The notes under the pieces: generated by a model
Told to the model about the DNA's origin: nothing
The model's database searches: none
Seen by the model: only the letters and a program-made list of their open reading frames with translations
Part shown: positions 56,301 to 64,000 of the stretch, piece by piece
Layout: each line of letters starts with the position of its first letter
Numbering within the stretch: position 1 is the stretch's first letter
Source: Trifolium pratense
Lineage: Eukaryota > Streptophyta > Magnoliopsida > Fabales > Fabaceae
Direction of reading: 5' to 3'
Assembly (NCBI RefSeq): GCF_020283565.1
Contig: NC_060062.1
Span: 23,346,127 to 23,410,126, forward strand
DNA: 64,000 nt
Position numbers and translations under genes: made by a program

Positions 56301-59300
56301 GTATTTAAAACCAAAAGGGATTCATTAGGTAACATTAAGAGATACAAGGCTAGACTCGTTGCTAAGGGATTTAATCAAAAGGAGAGAATAGATTACATAG
56401 AGACTTTTTCTCCTGTATCTAAGAAGGATTTTCTCCGTGTCATCTTGGCATTGGTTGCATATTTTGACCTTGAGTTGCACCAAATGGATGTGAAAACAGC
56501 CTTTCTTAGTGGTGGAGGAGGAGGTTTATATAAAACAACCTGAAGGTTTCTTCTCTAATGATGGTGAGCACTTGGTTTACAAGCTTAAGAAATTCATATA
56601 TGATTTGAAACAAGCATCCCGTCAATGGTATCTTAAATTTATGGGATAGTTTCTTCATTTGGATTTGTTGAAAATCTCATGGATCAATGTATATACCAGA
56701 AGGTTAGTGGGAGTAAAATTTGTTTTCTTATTTTATATGTGGATGATATTTTACTTGCTACCAATGATAAAAGTTTTCTACATGAGGTGAAATAATTCCT
56801 CTCTAAAAATTTTGATATGAAAGATATGGGTGAGGCATCTTATGTCATTGACATCAAGATCCATAGAGATAGATCTCGAGGAGTTATAGGTCTATCACAA
56901 GAAACCTATATATCAATAAAGTTTTAGAGAGATTTTGGATGAAAGATTGTTCACCGAGTATGGCTCCCATTGTGAAGGGTGATAAGTTTAATTTGAGCAA
57001 ATTCCCTAAGAATAATTTTGAAAGGGAACAAATGCTTAATATTCCATATGCTTCCACTGGTGGAAGCCTAATGTATGCTCAGGTTCGCGCACGACCTGAC
57101 ATTGCATTTGCAATCGGAATATGAAATAGATATTAGAGTAATCCATATATGGAACACTGGAAAGCTGCAAATAAAGTAACTAGGTACCTTCAAGGAACCA
57201 AAGACTACATGTTTATGCTAAACTGAAATTTTAGAGGTCAAAGGTTACTCTAATTTAGAGATTGCGGATTACGTTGACTTAAGAAAATCAGCATCCGGTT
57301 ACATTTTCATGTTAGCCAGTGAAGTTGTTTCTTGAAAAAAAAAAACGTAAAGCAGACCTTGACCGTAACTTCCACAATGGAAGCTAAGTTCGTATTTTGT
57401 TAGTTTATATATTGTTTGAGACTACATCACATGGTGTATGAATGAAGAGTTTCATTTTGGGTTTAAAGTTGTAAACTCAATTTTTAGACCACTAAAGATA
57501 CATAGTGACAATTCAGCTGCGGTTTTATGGCTAAGAATAACAAAAGTGAAAGTCGAATTAAGTATATCGACATTAAGTATTTAGCTGTAAGAAAACGCAT
57601 TGGGGATCAAATAACTATTATTGATCATATTAGTACTGAATTGATGATTGTCGATCCTTTGACTAAAGGCATGCCCCCGTCAAAATTTAAGGATCGTGTA
57701 GAAAAATGGGATTTGGTTCCTATATTTGGTTTTCGTTTTAAGAACGATTTTGTTTTATGAAACTCTATGTATGATATTTTCTCATGTTTTAAGTTCTAAA
57801 GTGTACGTACAAATTTGATTTTGAGAAATATCGTTTAAGTTTGGAACTTGAATAAACATAAATGTTATGAGTTTATTCATTAAGTTATATTTGATTTTGG
57901 TTCCACTTTATGATTGTATACATTCAGTTTATTAATAAAACTCTTATATATTATATTATTTTCTCATATTCATGCGCACTTTAGTTTTGAGAAAATATAT
58001 TTCATTTTGGACCAAGAATAAACATATGGTTTATTCATTAAGTTTTATTGTTACCAAATTAAGTATATACTTGAGTAATTAAATATGTCGTAATACATAA
58101 ATGATAATACTCGCTTTTAGAGGAACTATCACTATGATTCACATGTTTGTTTCTTAAGGAAGGTACTTGTTGACTTATTTAGGCCAATTATTAGATCCTA
58201 TGGACCAAGTGGGAGAATGTAATAATTTATCGGTTTTACTTTACAAATTATTGTTAATAAAACCTCACTTTTAATGGTCCATAGGTTATGGAGGTTTTGG
58301 TTGCTAATTAGTCATAAGATTAATGACAATTAATTGGGTGGTAATGGCTTGTTTATTCTTGATGGTAGAATCAAGCATATATAATAGTCTTTGGTCCCTA
58401 AGCTTACTCTCATTCCATTATTCAGAAATATATACACCATCTATATAGTTGAGAGTAAGAGCTTAGAAGACTCAAAGATTGTACATTCACAACACTATAA
58501 CAATGGCTGGAGGTAATTGTTTAAGTTCCTATTTTCCGCATTTTGTTTATTGATCTTGTTGTTCTTTTGTTGTCAGGAACATAGGATCAATTGAATTAAT
58601 CTTACAGTTTCATAATTACCTCGCCTCGAAGTTCTGCATAATAGACAGCTCCAAATCCACCTTGACCAATTTTATGATCCAAGCTGAAGTTATTTGTAGC
58701 TTTAGCTAGTTCTTGATACGAAAATTCTGTTGACTTTGCAACCATAATGCCTGTAAGACCAGCCGTACTACCAGTACCAGGCACACTGGATCCCGAAGTT
58801 TCATATTCTCCACTACAAGAGGCTTCACCGGCATCAGAAACAAAAATCAGCAAGCATATGATTAAACTGTTTTCATATATATAGTAAATTATTTTCATAA
58901 GCTATCATGACACTCACTCATGATAGCTTATTTTCGTAATCTTTCTCAAATACTTATAGAAATGCTTATATCATAAGATACAAAAATATACCATTACCAT
59001 CTTGAGTTGAAAGTGCAATAGAAGTTTGTGGAAGTTTAACTTTTTCTTCTTCCTTCTTTTGGAAGTATTTGACATATATGCAGATAACTATTAATACAAG
59101 TCCAAATATTCCTGCTATAGTTATACCAATAGCTGCACCTTTAGCAAGACCTGTTTATATAGAACCAAATTTAAGGTCATAAGAGGCATTGACCTTTTTT
59201 ACATTCTTTTTTGTGAACATGCATCAACCTAAAGTTAATCATCACAATACATTTTCAGAAATTCAAACCTGTTCTGCAAGAAGCAAAAAAGAAATGTTAG

Positions 59301-60611
59301 AATGCTAGCACCAAACATGAAGCAATATTAAGTTCTTGTATATGCATTCAACATGAAAGTTGATAATCAAAGTTACCTACCTAGGATATAAGGGAACATA
59401 ATCTCCATTTTGATCTGCAAAGTTAAAAATAAATAAAACTTTAAGCAACTTAATTAAAGTTTATACCATATATGTGAAAGTCGTATCAATCGGGAATACC
59501 CAAGATCAAACTTTGGATACAACAATCATTAACCAGACTTTACTTACAACCCATCTGAACTTCAGATTACCAAGATTCTTTTTTTCAGAGAACCGGAGGA
59601 CTAAGACTAAAAAACATTTATACCAAGTATTTCTAATAAAATCCACCAACTTCATTGAAGATTTACAATGGAATTTACATATAATCTACAAACTGCGGAA
59701 TTTTAGACATACAAAAGGTCACAAACCATCTGCGCCACCGCAGTTGGCATATTATTTATCCTTCAAATATACTCTAACTGATATATTTATACCAAATACT
59801 TTTTATCAAAACATGAAAAGGCGAGTCTCGTAAGTGCAACTCGTATGGTAAAAGACTGCACAAACATTTGATATGCTAGGGTGCAGGTTTAGATCCACAC
59901 ATAGTATGTGTAAGTTTCTCCGCTTATTTTTTAAAAAGAAAAACATCAAAAGGTGATGAAAGAAATGGAAAACATACCTCTTCCTGGAATGAACACAATC
60001 CCACCCCCTTTGCTAAAATTGACACCAGAATTGAAACTCTGTATCAACCCTTCATCTAGTTTAGATTCATTTGCAATCTTTTGAAGAGTATCCATAGCCC
60101 TTAGTGGATAGGTAATAAACAAGCCATAATCTTTTGAAATCTGACTATTCCCACAAGAACAATTAACAGTAACATTAACTTTACCCTTAACAGGTATATG
60201 ATTTGGATCATAACTATTGAACTTTTTCAAAACCTCAACAGTTGTCAAACTTGCATAATAAGTATTCGCAATCAAATCGTAAGTATCTCCTTCAGAAGAA
60301 GAATACTCAAACACATGACCGAGAAATTCGCCTCCAATACATTCACATGGGAATGGAACGTTGATTCTAAAATATGAAAATAGATTATCATTACTAAATA
60401 CTATGTCTTTATTATAGCTCATTATAACTTTAGGAGAATTTTTAACAATCTTTGATTGCATAAATGTTGTTATATTTGAGAGTTGTACTAAAGGCATGAT
60501 ATAGTATGAAGCTAAAGCTACATCACACCCTTTCACACACTTTGATTCAACATTGAAAATAACACAATGCAGAAATAGAATCAACAATATGAACTTATTT
60601 TTGAGCTTCAT
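50385..60611 (-). CDS. LYK: LysM receptor-like kinase, NFR1/LYK3 type (copy 2), intron invaded by copia
   Basis: Twelve exons, minus strand: 60611-59978, 59414-59381, 59273-59269 (5-nt microexon), 59150-58992, 58822-58620, 52216-52127, 52004-51911, 51821-51670, 51575-51484, 51299-51161, 51050-50952, 50549-50385. The sum is 1866 nt, about 621 residues, in phase throughout. It has a signal peptide, three LysM domains (CEC and CSC pairs), a transmembrane helix and a complete kinase (GQGGFG, AIKK, HRD, DFG, PPE) with the YAQ motif. Twelve exons is the count known for Lotus NFR1. The microexon AACAG gives the linker YPRTGLAKG. The acceptor of exon 5 (58822, ...GTGAAG) is weaker than in copy 1 and is chosen because it keeps the frame. 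Intron 5 spans about 6.4 kb because of the copia insertion. Whether it is spliced correctly cannot be seen from DNA. Confidence 0.87.
52435..52510 (+). mobile_element. SINE-like fragment in intron 5 of copy 2
   Basis: GTTTGACATTGTAACCTCAA and ATAGTTCAAATCCTCTC resemble tRNA-derived A and B boxes. No tail or duplication was resolved. It lies just left of the copia insertion. Confidence 0.35.
52522..52910 (+). repeat. Left copia LTR
   Basis: TGTAATAATTTATCGG ... TTAATCTTACA. It contains ATATATAATAG (about 52681), a TATA candidate. Identical to 58218-58606. Confidence 0.95.
52911..54480 (+). other. Copia leader region without gag
   Basis: Where gag is expected there is AT-rich DNA with no long frame. 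At 53341-53364 there is an A run of about 24, followed at 53380-53445 by a minus-strand tRNA-like segment (GGGTTCAAGTCCC as a B box, GCCAAGGCGGTCAC as an A box). A degenerate second one follows at about 53525-53590. At 53730-53830 the phrase AATTGCATATGA..TTTTAT repeats three times. Confidence 0.6.
54470..57745 (+). pseudogene. Copia pol remnant (protease/GAG-pre-integrase, integrase, RT, RNase H)
   Basis: Recognisable in order: [18 protein letters not shown] protease start (54488), GAG-pre-integrase [17 protein letters not shown] (54905), integrase core with [19 protein letters not shown] (55401) and [41 protein letters not shown] (56293) and [12 protein letters not shown] (56736), and the RNase H end with [12 protein letters not shown] (57655). 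Frames change several times, an A run of about 28 lies inside integrase (55189-55216), and in-frame stops occur. It cannot make a functional polyprotein. Confidence 0.85.
58218..58606 (+). repeat. Right copia LTR
   Basis: 389 bp, identical to the left LTR. It is followed directly by GTTTC and the exon-5 donor of the receptor kinase. Confidence 0.95.
59825..59935 (+). mobile_element. SINE-like fragment in intron 1 of copy 2
   Basis: CTCGTATGGTAAAAGACTGC (A-box-like) and TGCAGGTTTAGATCCACA (B-box-like) are spaced as in tRNA-derived SINEs and followed by TTTTTTAAAAAGAAAAA. The edges are uncertain. Confidence 0.4.
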
Positions 60612-60659
60612 TGAATCAATAAGTGAGAGAAATCAAGAAGCATAAAAAGAAATTAACTC

Positions 60660-62940
60660 AAATCAGAAAAAATAAAATAAAATAGATTCTTATGCAGTAC
60701 AATTTTTTCTTTTTTGAAAGTAATGTCACACATTCTATAACTTTAATATTTAATACATAGGCTATTGAATTTTTAATATATAGAAAATGACTCTAACTCA
60801 ACTCTCAATTTTCTATGCACACGATTTTGCACTTATGATCAGAACAGACATGCATGATTGGATATTATTGACTGTTTCAAAGAGAATGTGGAGGGAACAA
60901 TGTAAGGGTTGACATGTTATTAATTCATGTACTGAAAATATCAATGAATGTTCTTTGTATAATTTATACTAAGTGCATTTAATTAAGGTCTTTGTAATTA
61001 AAGACTAAAGAGTACTCTTAAGTTTACTTTATATACAAGTTTTCACTTTGAGTCTATGTAAAAGTTGTTTGATTTTAGCATGTCAAATATAGGAAAATTT
61101 GTTTTTGGTCATTGTTTTGTTTTAGTCATAGTAAATTTTGTCCATGTTGACATTATTTCTTATATGATATCATCTATATATTTCAGGAAATTACTATGAT
61201 CCACATAGTAAACAAACTATATGGGTGTGATTCGATTGACTTATTTTTCAGTTTATGCGAAATAATTTATGCCAATATATAAATTTTTATTGATGTAGCA
61301 AAGTTGGCTGTGTGTATCGAAGATGAAGTTGCGCGTCGGAAAGATAGGTTCGCGACAGGATTGTTGCAAGTTTTGCATCCTATGTCAGGAAGACTATTAT
61401 TATACATTTCCGAATAGGGAATCGGCTCACGAGTCCAACTTGCTACTATGATGTGACATATGGGCTTGTTAAGCCATCCGAGTTCTTTTCAATCCCGAAA
61501 ACAGCATTTAATATTTTTAGCATAATTTTAGCAATTTTTTGTTTTATTTCTATTTTGAATATTTATCACGTCAGAGTTTCAGTTTAGTATTTAAATAATT
61601 TTGTGTTGTAGTCGTAAGGACTATCTTTAATCAATTAATAAAATCCGATATTTTTTTTTTGTGTGTGAATTCCAGAGCTTTATTTCGTAGGTTTTTGTTT
61701 TACAAATTTATATTTTTGTTCTAGACTTAACGCTTGTTAATCCTTGCATTTCCAATTGCATTAGTTTTTATGTATTATTCATATTTTTAACTTTTTATGA
61801 GAGGTCATTGAAAATATGTTGACAAACATTTTTATAGGGACTAAAATTACTATTAAAATTATTTATGGACTAAATTGAAAAGGTTGCATATTTGTTATGA
61901 CTAAAAAAATATTTAAGCCTTAATTATTTTTAGTTACAATAGTACGAAGTTTTCACCGTTGTTCAGAGATGAACCTCTAACAACCAATCTATTTAAGGGC
62001 TCAACTTCTTACAACTTAAACTAATTCATCGTTAGTAAAATTATGTAACAAACTATAATAATATAAAAACTTAAACAACACAAATCTGATTCGGCATGCC
62101 GATCACATTGTTTATTCATTGAGACAACAACTTAAATGTGAATTATTTTGGATGTATTATGAACAATACTACTATTTGTTGCATCCAAAGGGGATTGAAA
62201 ATGTTAATAATTACTACTAAGATTTGTTTAATCCTTTGTATTAGTAATAGCAACCCTGTCGGTAGCTGTGCAACCACTTCACATTGTGTCCTCTCATAAC
62301 TTCAACAATCAAACACCATTTTTTTTAATTTTAAATTCTAAGCCACGCCTATGCAAATTCTCCTTAGTTGACTTCACTATCATAAAAATCAAAATGGAAT
62401 CTATTTGACAATACCAGTTGCATCTTTCAATTTTAAATTATTTAATATTTCCATTTGAAATTTTATATATAACATAATTAGAAACAAGTGATAACTTTGT
62501 TTAGAGATACAATTCTTCAATAAGATCGTGACAACCGATAATTATTACTATTTTTTATTTCAGCATCGGTATCTGCTGGTCTATGGACCGTATAATCTGG
62601 TTCGAGAGTCAGTTCTGTAATCAAATGATTTCAACCACCTCTCAATCACAGTTGCGGTGAATCGAACAATGATCCTTTCTATCAAGTGTAGATTTTACCC
62701 AAAAGATTTTTTAACCGGAACAAAATCAACAATATTTTGATGTCATGAGTAGCTTTATCAACATTGGAACACAAAATTCCTAAAAATTGTGCATTTTTCG
62801 ATTCTAAATGACAGGTGTTGGGTTCTAAAATCCGAAGTCCATAGGTTAAAATCCAAAAGGATATCAATATAGTGTATCACAAGTGGTTGATATTTGGGGG
62901 TCTTTGGTTGATGCATACGAAAAATTATTTGTTGGAAGAG
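60660..62940. promoter_or_regulatory. Upstream region of receptor kinase copy 2
   Basis: Contains the two conserved blocks described for copy 1 (60815-60920 and 62090-62300) at nearly the same distances from the start codon (about 0.2 and 1.6 kb). Between them lies unrelated AT-rich DNA, including the edge of an old TTAAGCC-type element (61835-61922). No gene is supportable. Confidence 0.55.
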
Positions 62941-62948
62941 GTTAACCC

Positions 62949-63357
62949 CAGGGACGGATTTAAAGGGGGCAGACAATGACCAATGCCCCCCTCCTCCTCA
63001 TATATGTATATAATATATATATTATTATGTCTTAATTATCTATTTATAACACTTTAGTTTAGTATTATGAATTATCAATGGTAAAAATAAATGACTAACA
63101 TAAAATATATCGGTACTTAAATATATGAAATATTAATTGTCAAATAAAGTGTATTGAAATTACAAAATATTCTCAAATATGTCTATTATTAGTAATTTTT
63201 GGACAAACTGACTAACATAAAACATATTTGAGGACCAAACTAACAAAGGAAAGATAAATTTGAAAATCAAAATGACTAACAAAAAATATGTTTAAGGCTT
63301 AAAATAATTGTTCTTGTTTCGGGCCCCCCGTGCAATAAGTTTCTGGATCTGTCCCTG
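62949..63357. mobile_element. hAT-like MITE
   Basis: Ends CAGGGACGGATTTAAAGGGG and, inverted, CAGGGACAGATCCAGAAACT. The flanks GTTAACCC and GTTAACTC fit an 8-bp duplication with one change. 409 bp, non-coding. Confidence 0.75.
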
Positions 63358-64000
63358 GTTAACTCATTCAATTATCTCGAGATGATTAGTCTCTACAATT
63401 GCACGTAGACGATACCCAAAAATATAATCATTTGGGAGCCGAGGAGAGAGATACGTTGAGGGTAGGAAAAGAAAACATAACAGTTAGAGTGCGAACTCAA
63501 ATCAATTATATTCAACTCGCTTTTAACAAAATCAATTATACCAAACTCATTTCTAACCACCGCTAAACCAAACACACACTTAGAGTGCGAACTCAATTTA
63601 CACTTTTACACTTTAACTAGTGTACCATATAAAAATGTGGCCACTATCTTATATCATATTTTAATTTGTCACTGGAGCGGTTGTGATTATCAACCAATCA
63701 CAATTTGATTTTTACTTTATTTGATATGACCAAGTTTACATTTATACTTGCAATAGTCATGTATCAAGGCTACAAGAGTCGATAAGTTTGACAGAAAATA
63801 GAAAATTAGGTGAACGAATGGTTCACACACTTTAACTTGCGAACTGTGTTCCACTTAAAGTTATTTCATAGGAGATGAGAGAAGGGTGAAGAGGACAAAA
63901 CAATTTGATTTTTATACGGTTCACATTCTTGAAAATAAACTTAGTTTGCAATTTGCTATCTAGAAAAAACAAACTTTCCCCCCAATTTTTACTATTTACA
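63358..64000. other. Non-coding right edge of the window
   Basis: AT-rich. TTAGAGTGCGAACTCAA occurs twice (about 63484 and 63581) as a short direct repeat. No gene is supportable. Confidence 0.5.

Larger units (their letters stand above)
52522..58606 (+). mobile_element. Ty1-copia LTR retrotransposon in a receptor-kinase intron
   Basis: 6085 bp with LTRs 52522-52910 and 58218-58606, each 389 bp and identical on base-by-base reading. The target duplication GTTTC is perfect (52517-52521 and 58607-58611). Primer-binding site TGGTATCAGAGC (about 52913) and polypurine tract AAGTGGGAGAA (before 58218). It is antisense to the host gene and sits 8 nt from its splice donor. The body lacks gag and has many stops in pol. 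Confidence 0.95.

Noticed and set aside
61260..61500. GC-richer patch as a possible gene
   Set aside because: No frame longer than about 40 codons, no splice-compatible exons and no recognisable motif.

Overview
The window is plant nuclear DNA: AT-rich, intron-containing and packed with nested transposable elements. The only clearly intact host genes are two LysM receptor-like kinases of the NFR1/LYK3 type. Both carry the YAQ kinase motif associated with Nod-factor signalling, so I infer a legume, probably a Medicago/Trifolium/pea relative. The species is not proven by the sequence.

Layout. 1-1860: sparse DNA with small MITEs. 1861-8265: a nested stack. A TIR element with a 10-bp target duplication holds two long-inverted-repeat elements (2525-4143 and 4164-8137). 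These carry arrays of short hairpins with the stem GAAACCATT/AATGGTTTC, and the second also contains a hAT-like MITE and a solo LTR. 8558-14466: a CACTA transposon (TSD AAT) carrying captured gene fragments, including a UVR/SnoaL-type host gene, an RNase H-like fragment, a SINE and a MITE. 15900-19030: LTR fragments of Athila-type elements. 19543-21368: a long-TIR Mutator-like element holding a TRIM. 23151-33872: a DUF247 gene on the minus strand, split inside its coding exon by an 8.6-kb Athila-derived retrotransposon (24761-33404, TSD ATTCC). That element keeps gag, protease and an env-position ORF but has lost RT, RNase H and integrase. 34085-40150: an LTR fragment, then a 2.7-kb tandem duplication with TRIM copies, hairpin MITEs and broken DUF247 5' ends. 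40206-43061: a Mutator-like element with the same hairpin-stem arrays.

43744-60611: two tandem LysM receptor kinases on the minus strand, sharing about 1.7 kb of upstream homology. Copy 1 (43744-46985) has 11 exons and copy 2 (50385-60611) has 12. Each needs a 5-nt microexon to stay in frame, and copy 1 precisely lacks one kinase intron. Copy 2 carries a Ty1-copia element (52522-58606) with two identical 389-bp LTRs, inserted antisense in intron 5 only 8 nt from the donor splice site. 60900-64000: intergenic DNA with a hAT MITE.

How it fits together: the two kinases would be plasma-membrane receptors for chitin-like or Nod-factor ligands, acting with a LysM partner. Everything else is a record of successive insertions. 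Two LTR elements look very young: LTRs identical in the copia element, and about three differences in 1232 bp in the Athila-like element, both counted by eye. Neither seems able to move without proteins supplied by relatives.
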